This document shows positions 36,790 to 46,145 of a DNA stretch of 64,000 nucleotides, in pieces. Position 1 is the first letter of the stretch. Each line of letters begins with the position of its first letter. Origin of the DNA: CAIVAT01 sp049317265 (GTDB lineage Bacteria; Bacteroidota; Bacteroidia; Bacteroidales; FEN-979); the NCBI GenBank assembly GCA_049317265.1, contig JBMOIP010000015.1, positions 22,132 through 86,131 of the forward strand. The letters are read 5' to 3'. The translations under genes and the position numbers were made by a program. The notes below the pieces were generated by a model. That model was not told the DNA's origin. It worked only from the letters and a program-made list of their open reading frames with translations, and did no database searches.

Positions 36790-37986
36790 TTAGTTGGTCA
36801 GGAGGACGTAGGGGGCCCAGAGGGTAGGCATGGCAGTTGCCCGGCGGCTGATCCACTGAAGTTTTACTTCACGAAGAGCTGCACTGTAGGTCTTTCCTGA
36901 CATCCAGGTGCGGTAGAAATCAACCAGGAAGAGTTCGGCGAGGTTATCTGTTACGTTCCATAAGGCTGAAAGGACATTTTTCGCTCCTGCTTTTGCAAGC
37001 ATCTGCGGCAAAAAGCCATCCACCGGCTCTGATTTCGAACGAGCCATCCCGGACCCGCAGGCATTCAAGACGATCAAATCAGCCTCCAGTTTGAGTTCAT
37101 TCAAATCGTTGAGGGAAAGCAGATCATGCTGGTTTTGGGGGGATTTTTCCCCGGAAGAATTTTCGAATAAAAATCCCGTCAGCCCATCACTTGTTCTATT
37201 GGGAATACAATGAGTGGCAAGATGGAATATCCGGCTGCTTCCCACGGTTTTTTCAAAGTTCGTTTTAAGCATACTATCGCCGGTTAATAACAAGGAGGGA
37301 ATTCCCTTTTGGCAAAATAGTTCAGCAATAGCATTAATTTCCCGCCCGGAACCGGGGAGGCCTGTCATTCGACGATCCCCATGAACCAAAGATGAAAACC
37401 CTGCGAAAACAACCTGACAGGCATCGTTGCTTCTGCAGCCTGATTCCTGCCAGGAGGGGCTACCTGTTTTTCGGATTTCCAGTGATCTGCGATAAACAAT
37501 TTCAAAATCGTTGAGAAGATAATGAAAGTCACAGGCATGCCCCATGCCTTGAAGGCCATCATCTTGAATGAACGCTTCAAAAGGCACTCCCCATAACCGT
37601 TCATCCGTTATAATGATCAACCGGTGTATTCCAGCTAAAAAGCCCTCCACAGGCTTGATCAGGAAATGGTACATTTCCTCGCCTGGAATCAGAAAATCAG
37701 ATGGTTCCGCAGCGCTCAGCCGTTTTCTGAAGAGCCGGATGCCGGACCAGAAAACAGGATCAAGCGAGGAATGACAAATAGCCAAGATATCCCTGCCAAG
37801 GACATTAATCTGCAAAGATGTGTCGGTTAAGGTGTAATGCATCACCACCTCCCCTGTTTCCAGGTGGCTTCGAACGTTTTCAACCTCCTTCTGAGTAAGT
37901 CCAATAACTGACTGCGGCACTCCTGTTATTGCCGGAAACAATGCAGAAAACAACAGTAGTTTGTGTATGGTACAGATTGTTTTCAT
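36790..37986 (-). CDS. Secreted CHAT-domain caspase-like protease
   Basis: A 398-residue protein with a signal peptide (MKTICTIHKLLLFSALFPAITG) from ATG 37986; a slightly longer frame starts at 38007. The CHAT (caspase-HetF-associated) domain spans about 190-398. The dyad is visible: His259 in FHLATHC and Cys310 in LIVLNACGSG. The end LWAPYVLLTN is also typical. No TPRs are present, unlike most CHAT proteins; residues 25-190 form an uncharacterised N-terminal region. It is the last gene of an operon with an ECF sigma factor and a membrane anti-sigma-like protein. A periplasmic CHAT protease next to a membrane anti-sigma protein suggests regulated proteolysis, which is inference. Confidence 0.85.
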   Translation of the reverse strand: MKTICTIHKLLLFSALFPAITGVPQSVIGLTQKEVENVRSHLETGEVVMHYTLTDTSLQINVLGRDILAICHSSLDPVFWSGIRLFRKRLSAAEPSDFLIPGEEMYHFLIKPVEGFLAGIHRLIIITDERLWGVPFEAFIQDDGLQGMGHACDFHYLLNDFEIVYRRSLEIRKTGSPSWQESGCRSNDACQVVFAGFSSLVHGDRRMTGLPGSGREINAIAELFCQKGIPSLLLTGDSMLKTNFEKTVGSSRIFHLATHCIPNRTSDGLTGFLFENSSGEKSPQNQHDLLSLNDLNELKLEADLIVLNACGSGMARSKSEPVDGFLPQMLAKAGAKNVLSALWNVTDNLAELFLVDFYRTWMSGKTYSAALREVKLQWISRRATAMPTLWAPYVLLTN

Positions 37987-38017
37987 CTGAACTTTGTTAA
38001 ATCGCAAGTGACTGACT

Positions 38018-38824
38018 TCATTGCTCTAACAGCGTCATTTTCCCCATCGTTACAAGGTCATCACCTGCCATGATCTTCCAGTAGTACAGACCTTCACGAA
38101 AACCACGCGTTTTCAGGGTGTATGAGTCTTTGCTTTCAAGGGAAATTTCTGTCAGCGATGTTCCCCGGCAATTCATTATGACCAGGGTTAGCGCTCCTGT
38201 GCCTGGAATATGCTTCCATTTAAAAGGCAAGTCAGTTCCCGCTAAGAATGCAATATTCGGTTCAGGTGAAATGAGCGCAAACGGACCCGACCGGGTAACA
38301 CAACCTATCAGCAGTTCAAATTCAGGCAGCGATTCAAAGTTCTCAGCCAGCATCCCTTGTCGGGAAGCCTTAAACAGCGGCATTGCCAAATCATCCAAAG
38401 GGTTCTGTTTTGCTTTCGGAGAACCGGAAATAGCTGTGCCATTCTTCTCCAGGCGCGGTGTATTTTTCATTTTGACTTGTTCCAGGTGACGGCTCGTTTG
38501 CTTTTCAGAACCAACCAGGTAAAATAACCCGGTGATCAGGAAGAGGAAGAGGATGGAGGCAGCCATCAGCAAATAACTCATCAGGTTGGTCCCGGAGGTG
38601 TTTCTTGCAGATGCGTTTTTCGCAGAGGCCCTCCTCACCTTTTTCATCAGGTCGAGAAGTTCCTCATCCATTAAAAAGCGATCGAGGGCGGCATCAAGCC
38701 GCACTTCAGAACGCAACAACGGACTCCCCTCCATTTGCTTCAGAAAGAGTCTCTTATCTGCTTCGTTCAACTCATCTTCGTTGTAGCGATCGATCCAATC
38801 GCAGGTAATCTCTTTTCTAGTCAT
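38018..38824 (-). CDS. Single-pass membrane anti-sigma-like protein
   Basis: A 268-residue protein with a cytoplasmic N-terminus (1-80) resembling zinc-less anti-sigma domains of Bacteroidota (DRYNEDELNEADKRLFLKQM ... EVRLDAALDRFLMDEELLDL), one transmembrane helix (83-105), and a periplasmic part. The periplasmic C-terminus (about 185-268; AGTDLPFKWKHIPGTGALTLVI ... GLYYWKIMAGDDLVTMGKM) looks like an Ig-like domain. Its ATG overlaps the sigma-factor stop by 8 bp (ATGACTAG), and CHAT follows after 31 bp. It is most likely the sigma factor's membrane partner; cleavage by the CHAT protease is a testable idea. Confidence 0.7.
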   Translation of the reverse strand: MTRKEITCDWIDRYNEDELNEADKRLFLKQMEGSPLLRSEVRLDAALDRFLMDEELLDLMKKVRRASAKNASARNTSGTNLMSYLLMAASILFLFLITGLFYLVGSEKQTSRHLEQVKMKNTPRLEKNGTAISGSPKAKQNPLDDLAMPLFKASRQGMLAENFESLPEFELLIGCVTRSGPFALISPEPNIAFLAGTDLPFKWKHIPGTGALTLVIMNCRGTSLTEISLESKDSYTLKTRGFREGLYYWKIMAGDDLVTMGKMTLLEQ

Positions 38825-39401
38825 AGCTTAAAAATTGGCGACATTCGGGGTCATTCAGAATCTTTTTCCGCAGGAGGTTTTTACAAAAATATTTCCGTGT
38901 TTTTACATATACTTCATCTTTGAGATGTAAAAGAGTCGCAATTTCCTTGTAAGGAACTTTCAGACAGTATAACTGCAGAATTTGCCTGCAGTCGCCGGGC
39001 AGTTCCATCATCTTGTCATAGAACAGCCGCTCCATCTCCAATTTCTCAGCTTCGCGTTCCTGCTCCTCTTCACTATAACAAATCCTTGGTTCATGTACCT
39101 CATAATCGGCCTGGTAGAGCAACCGGAATTTATAGTCGAGCCGCTGCATCCAAAGGTTTTTGCTGACTGAGACAAAGTAGGTCTTAAAACTGCACCCAAG
39201 GCTGAAGGGCTCTTCAAGGCACCGTTTATAAAGTACGATAATGGTATCCTGGAACAGGTCTTCCATATCCTGCAGGTTCCCCGAATTCCTGGTGAGGTGA
39301 TGCCTGATGATCGGGAAATACTCCTGGTACAGATAATCAATGCAGCCGCTTCTGCGGTGCCGCAGGCCATCAATCAGTTCTTCATCTGTGTACTTGCGCA
39401 T
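38817..39401 (-). CDS. ECF-type RNA polymerase sigma factor
   Basis: A 194-residue sigma-70 family protein. Region 2 shows DMEDLFQDTIIVLYKR and FKTYFVSVSKNLWMQRL. Region 4 shows LPGDCRQILQLYCLKVPYKEIATLL and HLKDEVYVKTRKYFCKNLLRKK. It lacks a region 3 and extra domains, as ECF factors do. Overlapping by 8 bp with the anti-sigma-like gene, it heads a three-gene operon ending in CHAT. The target promoters are unknown; none is obvious in the upstream gap. Confidence 0.88.
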   Translation of the reverse strand: MRKYTDEELIDGLRHRRSGCIDYLYQEYFPIIRHHLTRNSGNLQDMEDLFQDTIIVLYKRCLEEPFSLGCSFKTYFVSVSKNLWMQRLDYKFRLLYQADYEVHEPRICYSEEEQEREAEKLEMERLFYDKMMELPGDCRQILQLYCLKVPYKEIATLLHLKDEVYVKTRKYFCKNLLRKKILNDPECRQFLSYD

Positions 39402-39587
39402 ACGCTTTCAGATTTCTTTGGCTTAATCCGATTTTTTCAAAAAGGTGAGCCAATTGTTAATAACTTTTTGAGTTTCCAAACAGCCGCACAGAAGGGCCGT
39501 TTGTGGTCATGACAAGTCGACTTGCAAAAAGGTTGCGACAGATGTGAAAAAAAAGTAAAATATTTTTAAAACAGCCTGATTTATGCT

Positions 39588-39595
39588 TAAATTTG
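39588..39595 (+). promoter_or_regulatory. -7 box TAAATTTG upstream of the first tandem paralogue
   Basis: TAAATTTG matches TAnnTTTG but is 166 nt before ATG 39762. If used, the transcript leader would carry the whole inverted repeat. Confidence 0.45.
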
Positions 39596-39643
39596 ATTGA
39601 CTTCCAGAGAAATACCTATGAAGAGTATTAACTTTAAAAAACG

Positions 39644-39723
39644 ACCACAAAGACACAAAGAGTAACACAATGGTCACAAAGAAAATCCTTGTGTCCTTTG
39701 TGCCTCCTTTGTGTCTTTGTGGT
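39644..39723. repeat. CACAAAG-type inverted repeat, 17-bp perfect arms
   Basis: Arms at 39644-39660 and 39707-39723 are perfect reverse complements (unit CACAAAGA repeated with 8-bp spacing). Inner CACAAAG and CTTTGTG copies extend the pairing imperfectly. A similar hairpin precedes the next paralogue. Confidence 0.88.
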
Positions 39724-39761
39724 TAAAAAAGCCCCCTGTTATAACCTCTGAATAGCACCCC

Positions 39762-41735
39762 ATGAAAAACATCCTCATTGCCAGCCTTCTTCTGATCACC
39801 GGACTATCTACCTTCGCACAGCATCCCCGGATTAAAAGCGGAATCTATTACCGCAACTACCAGAAGGAACAGCCTGTTATCCGCGAACCCATAGAGAAAA
39901 TCAACCTCTCTCCTGTTACCTCAAGCCACCTCATTGCTGAAAACGGGGACAACCCCACCATCGTTACAGTGCTTGATCTCGGCACTTCCGCCAATGTACT
40001 CGGATATTCCCATGGCACAAGGACGATGCTCTGGGCAGATGATGACCTCAACGTGGTGGCCAATTTCCACCGGATGGGACCGGGTGCGACACCTTCAAGT
40101 CTTTCTGGCTACCTGGCCATGGACCTGGGCGAAAACATGGGCCAGGCGCAATCAGACTGGACCACGCAAATCCAGGTGTGTGCAGCAACCCTTGCAGCAA
40201 CGCCAAATTATTATGATGCCTGCAGGTACCCTTCCGCCGGGATTTACAATCCTTCAGGCAATTTTGCACTGGCCAATACATTCCTTGCCTTTTTCGCGCC
40301 CAGTTATGCCAACCTTTCAGGAAATAATCTCGGCGGATACTGCTATGGAACAGCCAACCTGGTCAATCATGCCGACACAACCAAGCACCTGAGGTGGTAT
40401 AATGCACCTCCTTACACCTACATACCTGATGGATTTACCATTGCGAAAAACGGCATCGCCCACATGGTTGATCTTGAAATGAAAATCGAATCGGGTGTTC
40501 CGGTTTACCAGGACAGCGTAATTTATGGCCGGGGCGTCTGGAATGCTACTACCAAAGATTTTGATTACACCTTTACAACCCTTGCATTTCCTGTCAGAGA
40601 CGACAATCCTGCGGCAGATTGTAAAATCGCCACATCTCCCGACGGCATAACCATTTGGATATCTGTACTATGCAATCCTTCATACGGAACCCCACTGCTC
40701 GACTCAACCTATTACCCTGTACTCCGAAAATCTACTGATGGCGGGTTAAACTGGAGCGATCCGATTGTGGTGCAACTGGATGGCCCCGACGGAATATGGG
40801 AGGTTAAAGAGCAATATAGCTACTATTTTATCGAACATTTTTTCGGACTTCCCTCCCCAACCCGTGACGAGATTCCCTATACCACCGCATTTGACCACAG
40901 CCTGAGTGTGGACAAATATGATAATCCACATATCGGTGTTGCCATCGGATATGCGCCGGGAATTTACTCCATTACTACCGGCGTAGACAGCCTGATCAAT
41001 GTGTTCGATATCTATACAATCAATCAGGGGGTTAGTTTCCAGGGAAAATTCCTTGGTTCCCTGAAGACATTCCGTGGTACCTGGGACGGCAATACCTGCG
41101 ACAACCGTGTATACGTCGCCCGGAACAAACTCGGGGATAAAATGTTTTTCACCTGGAACGATACCCGGATCGACGGCGTCGTGGACAACCAGAATCCAGA
41201 TGTATATGCCCGGGGATTTGATCTGATTTACAAAAGGACAACCCTTGAATATGGACAAAATGCCCCGAGAAATGTTACGTACTCCTCTGCAATTGCCCAT
41301 GAAGCCTACTGGCAATGCGCCTCACCTTTGATTTTTACTGATAACAGCAAATACACGATCCCTATCTGTACCCAATGGTTTTCCGATGCATCAGCCGACA
41401 GCCGGTTCAAGTATATCTCCGACTTTTCGTTTAAAGATTCAGATTTCACCTACACCGGCATGGAGAATGAAAATAGTCATCAGTCATTGTTGAATATTTT
41501 CCCAAACCCGGCGAAAGTTAACGCAAATATCTTAATCGAACTGAAGCAGGGCGGTAATGTCAACGTTGTTGTGAAAAGTCTGACCGGCAATTCCGTGATC
41601 TCATTCAAAAAAGGATTCATGCCCGCCGGACCAGGGAGATTAAGCCTGGATGTCAGCAACCTGGCAGCCGGGGTCTATTTCGTGACCCTGGATGCTGGTG
41701 AAGTGCGGTATACAGGCAAATTGTTTGTTGAATAA
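39762..41735 (+). CDS. T9SS-exported protein with an Asp-box, tandem paralogue 1
   Basis: A 657-residue secreted protein: signal peptide (MKNILIASLLLITGLSTFAQ), a large unrecognised domain (about 25-560), and a T9SS sorting domain (LLNIFPNPAKVNANILIE ... GVYFVTLDAGEVRYTGKLFVE). One sialidase-type Asp-box is visible (RKSTDGGLNWS), and strand-rich patterns suggest a beta-propeller, but the sialidase active-site residues are not evident, so I do not call an enzyme. It is about 60-65% identical by eye to the next gene, including its upstream sequence, pointing to a tandem duplication. Confidence 0.82.
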   Translation: MKNILIASLLLITGLSTFAQHPRIKSGIYYRNYQKEQPVIREPIEKINLSPVTSSHLIAENGDNPTIVTVLDLGTSANVLGYSHGTRTMLWADDDLNVVANFHRMGPGATPSSLSGYLAMDLGENMGQAQSDWTTQIQVCAATLAATPNYYDACRYPSAGIYNPSGNFALANTFLAFFAPSYANLSGNNLGGYCYGTANLVNHADTTKHLRWYNAPPYTYIPDGFTIAKNGIAHMVDLEMKIESGVPVYQDSVIYGRGVWNATTKDFDYTFTTLAFPVRDDNPAADCKIATSPDGITIWISVLCNPSYGTPLLDSTYYPVLRKSTDGGLNWSDPIVVQLDGPDGIWEVKEQYSYYFIEHFFGLPSPTRDEIPYTTAFDHSLSVDKYDNPHIGVAIGYAPGIYSITTGVDSLINVFDIYTINQGVSFQGKFLGSLKTFRGTWDGNTCDNRVYVARNKLGDKMFFTWNDTRIDGVVDNQNPDVYARGFDLIYKRTTLEYGQNAPRNVTYSSAIAHEAYWQCASPLIFTDNSKYTIPICTQWFSDASADSRFKYISDFSFKDSDFTYTGMENENSHQSLLNIFPNPAKVNANILIELKQGGNVNVVVKSLTGNSVISFKKGFMPAGPGRLSLDVSNLAAGVYFVTLDAGEVRYTGKLFVE

Positions 41736-41763
41736 GTTTTCGTTTAATCATGATTAAAAAAAT

Positions 41764-41848
41764 AACCACAATGGACACAAAGTATCACACAAAGGTCACA
41801 ATGCACTACTTTGTGTCCTTCGTGCAACACTTTGTGTCCTTCGTGGTT
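41764..41848. repeat. Second CACAAAG-type inverted repeat, between the paralogues
   Basis: Imperfect hairpin: AACCACAATGGACACAAAGT on the left pairs with a right arm that reads ACTTTGTGTCCTTCGTGGTT. It is followed by TTAAAAAAGCCCCC, as in the copy at 39721-39736, so the spacer was duplicated with the gene. Confidence 0.85.
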
Positions 41849-41885
41849 AAAAAAGCCCCCTTGTACTACCTTTAAAATTCTCCCC

Positions 41886-43892
41886 ATGAAAAAAATCCTG
41901 CTTGCCAGCCTTCTCCTGATCACCGGACTGCCCTCCTTCGCACAGCATCCCCGGATTAAAAGCGGGATCTATTACCAGACATACCACAAGGAACAACCCG
42001 TTATCCGCGAACCGGTGGAGAAGATCAACAGCTCTCCTGTTACATCCAGTCATAGACGGACTAAAACCGGCGACAATCCCAACATCGTTACCGTCCTCAA
42101 CCTTGGCACCTCCGCCAATGTCCTCGGCTACTCCCGTGGCACCAGGACGATGGTATGGGCCGATGATGACCTCAACGTGGTAGCCAATTTCCACCGGATG
42201 GGACCAGGTGCAACTCCGCCAGGGCTGTCGGGCTGCCTGGCCATGGACCTGGGGCTTAACATGGGTAAAACCCAGGCTGACTGGACCCCGCAGATCCAGT
42301 TCTATGCCTCCAACCTTGTTGCCACCCCCGACAATTTTGATGCTGCCAGGTATCCTTCTGCCGGAATCTATAACCCTCCAGGAAATACAGCGCTTTCCAA
42401 CGCATTCCTGGCCTATTTTGCCCCGAATTATGCCAATCTCGAGTTCAGCGGCTTTGGCGGCTACTCATACGGTACTGCCAACCTGGTGGATCATGCCGAT
42501 ACAACAAAACACCTGAGGTGGTATAATGCTCATCCTTACACCTATATACCTGATGGATTCACCATTGCGAAGAACGGCATCGCCCATATGGTTGATCTTG
42601 ACATTAAAATTGAATCAGGTGTTCCGGTTTACCAGGACAGTATAATTTATGGCCGCGGAGTATGGAATGCAGCCACAAAGGATTTTGATTACAACTTCAA
42701 AACGCTCGCATTCCCCTGCAAAGGCGACGCTCCTGCGGTCGATTGTAAAGTGGCAGCCTCTCCCGATGGAAACATAGTGTGGATCTCCGTTTTGTCCAAC
42801 CCTGAGGATGCCACCCCACTGGTGGACTCAAGCTATCTCCCAGTGCTCCGGAGATCCGCCGATGCCGGTCTCACCTGGAACGCTCCGATCTCTGTGCAAC
42901 TTGATGGACCCAATGGAATCCCCTGTATTAAGAATCAATATAATGATTTCTTTATCGAGAAATACTTCGCGCCCCCGGTACCAAGCCGGGATGAAATCCC
43001 TTACACTGCAGCATTCGACCATTCGATCACCGTTGACAAGTGGGGCTCTGTGCATATGGGAATGACCATTGGATATGCCTCAGGAGGATACACCTTTACC
43101 GGCGGGGTTGACAGCCTGAACAATGTGTACGATATTTATTCATGCAATGAGGGAACTTCGTTCAGGGGTGTTTTCCTCGGTACACTGAAAACATTCCGTG
43201 GCACCTGGGCCGGCAATACCGCTGACAACCGGGTATATGCTGCCAGGAACACCACGGGCGATAAATTGTTTTTCACCTGGAATGACACGCATATTGATGG
43301 CGAAGTCAACAATCAGAACCCAGATGTATTCGCCCGGGGGGTAGATATGATCCAGAAAAAACTAACAACGCCAGACTTCGGAGCTGATGCAAACAACGTA
43401 ACCTTTCTGTGCGACATCACCCAGGAAGCCTACTGGCAATCGATGTCGCCGGTTGTTTTTTCCGACAACAACAAATTTACGCTTCCTATCTGCACCCAAT
43501 GGTTTTCAGATGCAAGCGCAGATACGAGGTTCAAGTACATCCCCGACTTCTCCTATTCACAATCTGATTTTACCGTCACAACCTATTTCACTTTTCCATG
43601 TTCTACTTACTCAGGATTTGATCAACCACATGAAATATTGAATCCTTTGCAGGTCTCTCCAAATCCTGCAGGGGAGAAAATAAAAGTGGAGATAAACCTG
43701 GATCAGGATGCAAATGTTGCCCTTGAGATCGTCAACCTGTTCGGGCAGCGAATGCTGGTCATCGATAAAGGAAATTTATCCGCCGGATTGCAAGGATTTA
43801 AAATAGATGTAAGCGCCTTCCCGGCTGGAATCTATTTTATAACGGCCCGGATAAATGATCTGCGGTATACCAGGAAAATTATTGTGGAATAG
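41886..43892 (+). CDS. T9SS-exported protein with an Asp-box, tandem paralogue 2
   Basis: A 668-residue secreted protein from ATG 41886 (MKKILLASLLLITGLPSFAQ); the frame is open to 41811 but that part translates the hairpin. It is colinear with the preceding gene: HPRIKSGIYY, TVLNLGTSANVLGYSRGTRTM, GIAHMVDLDIKIESGVPVYQD, the Asp-box RRSADAGLTWN and a shared T9SS tail (LQVSPNPAGEKIKVEINL ... GIYFITARINDLRYTRKIIVE). The most variable stretch is between the core and the tail (about residues 560-590). Substrate or ligand unknown. Confidence 0.82.
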   Translation: MKKILLASLLLITGLPSFAQHPRIKSGIYYQTYHKEQPVIREPVEKINSSPVTSSHRRTKTGDNPNIVTVLNLGTSANVLGYSRGTRTMVWADDDLNVVANFHRMGPGATPPGLSGCLAMDLGLNMGKTQADWTPQIQFYASNLVATPDNFDAARYPSAGIYNPPGNTALSNAFLAYFAPNYANLEFSGFGGYSYGTANLVDHADTTKHLRWYNAHPYTYIPDGFTIAKNGIAHMVDLDIKIESGVPVYQDSIIYGRGVWNAATKDFDYNFKTLAFPCKGDAPAVDCKVAASPDGNIVWISVLSNPEDATPLVDSSYLPVLRRSADAGLTWNAPISVQLDGPNGIPCIKNQYNDFFIEKYFAPPVPSRDEIPYTAAFDHSITVDKWGSVHMGMTIGYASGGYTFTGGVDSLNNVYDIYSCNEGTSFRGVFLGTLKTFRGTWAGNTADNRVYAARNTTGDKLFFTWNDTHIDGEVNNQNPDVFARGVDMIQKKLTTPDFGADANNVTFLCDITQEAYWQSMSPVVFSDNNKFTLPICTQWFSDASADTRFKYIPDFSYSQSDFTVTTYFTFPCSTYSGFDQPHEILNPLQVSPNPAGEKIKVEINLDQDANVALEIVNLFGQRMLVIDKGNLSAGLQGFKIDVSAFPAGIYFITARINDLRYTRKIIVE

Positions 43893-43919
43893 GTGGTAGG
43901 GTCATGCCATGGCATGTTC

Positions 43920-46034
43920 CTATTTATAAGCCATCCCCAGGTTATAGAACACAAACGACCAGAGATCGGCGGTTTCGTCGATCTGCTTGGCAGTTGGCTT
44001 GCCTGCTCCATGCCCTGCCTTGGTCTCAATGCGCACCAGAACCGGGTTTTCACCTTTCTGCTTCGCCTGCATGGTAGCCATGAATTTGAAAGTATGTGCG
44101 GGAACCACCCGGTCGTCATGATCGCCGGTAAAGGCGAGGGTGGAAGGGTACTGCACACTGTCTTTGATGTTGTGCAGTGGAGAGTATTTATAAAGGTAGT
44201 CAAAACCCTCCTTCGTCTCACTCGTTCCATAATCGCTGGCCCAGGCCCAGCCGATGGTGAATTTATGGTAACGGAGCATGTCCATCACGCCAACCTGTGG
44301 AATGGCGACCCGGAACAGCTCCGGCCGCTGGGTCATGCAGGCACCTACGAGCAGACCGCCATTCGATCCTCCCATGATGGCGAGGTGCTGGGGTGAGGTA
44401 TATTTTTCAGAGACCAGGTACTCCGCAGCCGCAATAAAATCGTCGAACACATTCTGTTTCCGCTCCTTCGTACCGGCCTTGTGCCAATCCTCGCCATATT
44501 CGCCCCCGCCGCGCAGGTTGGCTAAAACATATACCCCTCCATTTTCAAGAAACAGCAGCCTGCTCAGGCTGAAGTTAGGGGTAAGGCTTACGTTGAAACC
44601 GCCGTAGCCATAGAGCATGGTCGGATTGGCCCCGTTCATTTCCAGCCCTTTCCTGTGTACTATGAACAACGGCACCGTAGTCTTATCCTTCGAAAGGTAA
44701 AAAACCTGTTTCACTTCATAAAGATCAGGGTTGAAATCAATCTCCGGACGGTTGTAAACCTCTGATTTGTTTTGCCCAACATCATATCTGAAGATCGTAT
44801 TCGGGAATGTGAACGAAGTGTACCCGTAGAAAGCATCATTTTCCCCTTTTTTACCGCTGAAACCTGCCAGGGTACCGATGCCTGGCAAATTCATCTCATG
44901 AAGGAATTTCCCGTCGAGGTTATAGATAAACGCCTTTGAAGCCGCATTCTGCATATATTCCGAGACAAGGATATCTCCGGCAAGGCTAACCGATTCCAGT
45001 ACGTCGTCGCGTTCAGGAATAAGGGTTTTCCATTTGGCAGGCTCAGGATTGGCAGGATCCATCAGGATCAACTTCTTTTTCGGCGCCTTATGGTTTGTCA
45101 CGATCAACAGTTTATCACCTACGTTGTCAACAACTCCATATTCATAATCAAATCCTTCCGTTAATTGTTTGAATGGCGCGGCAGGTTTTGCAAGGTCACG
45201 GTAATAGATCGCATTGCCGCTGGTCGATTCCGATTCGGAAAGTATCAGGAAACGCTGGTCATCAGTGACGAAAGCACCATAAGTCCGCTGGGGGAATTTC
45301 GGGTTCTGGTAGATGAGTTTATCCTCCTGCTGGGCCGTCCCGGCTTTGTGATAATAGACCTTCTGAAATTCATTTTTCTTCGAAAGTTCCATTCCCTTTT
45401 TGGGAGCTTCGTACCTGCTGTAATAAAAACCATCCTTCTCCCACGACATCCCGGAGAATTTGACCCATTTCAGCGTATCGGGTAAAATTTTCCCAGATTC
45501 AATCTCCATCACCTGGACTTCATTCCAGTCAGACCCGCTTTTAGCAATGCTGTAGGCAAGGTATTTTCCGTCGTGCGATACGGCGGTGCCAGCCAGAGCG
45601 ATGGTTCCATCCTCCGAGAGTTTGTTGGGATCAAGCAGCACCCTGGCTACGCCCTCCAGCCCCTTCCGCACATAGAAGACGGATTGGTTCTGCAGTCCGT
45701 CGTTTTTAAAGTAGAAATAGTAAGGTCCCTCCCTGAAGGGAACACCAAACCGGGGATAGTTCCAGATTTTGGTCAGCCGCTCCCTTATATTTTCACGGAA
45801 CGGGATCTTTGAAAGGTAGTCGTTGGTAACAGCATTTTCAGCTGCAACCCATGCAGCCGTTTCCGCTGAAGTGTCATTTTCAAGCCATCGATAGGGGTCG
45901 GCGACTTTGGTTCCAAAATAGTTGTCAATGGTATCAACCTTTTGGGTTACCGGATAGGTCACTGCATTTTTGTGTTTACAGGCATTCATAGTCAGAATTG
46001 AGACAACCAGCAAGAAAATGTACAAGTTTTTCAT
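43920..46034 (-). CDS. Prolyl oligopeptidase (S9A) lipoprotein
   Basis: A 704-residue serine peptidase that cuts after proline in short peptides. The N-terminus is a lipoprotein signal with lipobox LTMNAC, so the enzyme is probably anchored in a membrane facing the periplasm. A propeller domain with family start VDNYFGTKVADPYRWLEND covers the first two-thirds. The alpha/beta-hydrolase domain has the nucleophile in GGSNGGLL, Asp in GDHDDRVVPAHTFKF, and His in AGHGAGKPT. ANLRGGGEYGEDWHKAG is a typical S9A stretch. It is convergent with the second T9SS paralogue, with a gap of 27 bp. Confidence 0.95.
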   Translation of the reverse strand: MKNLYIFLLVVSILTMNACKHKNAVTYPVTQKVDTIDNYFGTKVADPYRWLENDTSAETAAWVAAENAVTNDYLSKIPFRENIRERLTKIWNYPRFGVPFREGPYYFYFKNDGLQNQSVFYVRKGLEGVARVLLDPNKLSEDGTIALAGTAVSHDGKYLAYSIAKSGSDWNEVQVMEIESGKILPDTLKWVKFSGMSWEKDGFYYSRYEAPKKGMELSKKNEFQKVYYHKAGTAQQEDKLIYQNPKFPQRTYGAFVTDDQRFLILSESESTSGNAIYYRDLAKPAAPFKQLTEGFDYEYGVVDNVGDKLLIVTNHKAPKKKLILMDPANPEPAKWKTLIPERDDVLESVSLAGDILVSEYMQNAASKAFIYNLDGKFLHEMNLPGIGTLAGFSGKKGENDAFYGYTSFTFPNTIFRYDVGQNKSEVYNRPEIDFNPDLYEVKQVFYLSKDKTTVPLFIVHRKGLEMNGANPTMLYGYGGFNVSLTPNFSLSRLLFLENGGVYVLANLRGGGEYGEDWHKAGTKERKQNVFDDFIAAAEYLVSEKYTSPQHLAIMGGSNGGLLVGACMTQRPELFRVAIPQVGVMDMLRYHKFTIGWAWASDYGTSETKEGFDYLYKYSPLHNIKDSVQYPSTLAFTGDHDDRVVPAHTFKFMATMQAKQKGENPVLVRIETKAGHGAGKPTAKQIDETADLWSFVFYNLGMAYK

Positions 46035-46145
46035 AGGTCGTGGTTTTAATTTTAATATTTATCTCTCCTTTTCGCGTGTCAGAAGTAATATTTGCAGTAA
46101 ATTTATAGCATTAAATCGATAAAGTCAATCGCAACAGCCAAATTA

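Larger units (their letters stand above)
39402..39761. other. Divergent intergenic region (360 bp), no gene
   Basis: The region holds the start regions of the sigma factor (-) and of the first paralogue (+). It contains a plus-strand -7 box and a long CACAAAG-type inverted repeat described separately. No open frame longer than about 15 codons with a plausible product is seen, and no clear minus-strand TAnnTTTG box. Confidence 0.8.

Noticed and set aside
39762..43892. Sialidase (BNR) function for the tandem paralogues
   Set aside because: Only one Asp-box per protein is visible and the arginine triad and other catalytic residues are not evident.
46081..46100. -7 box upstream of the 46146 gene (TAATATTTG)
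   Set aside because: The spacing is one base longer than TAnnTTTG; too weak to call.
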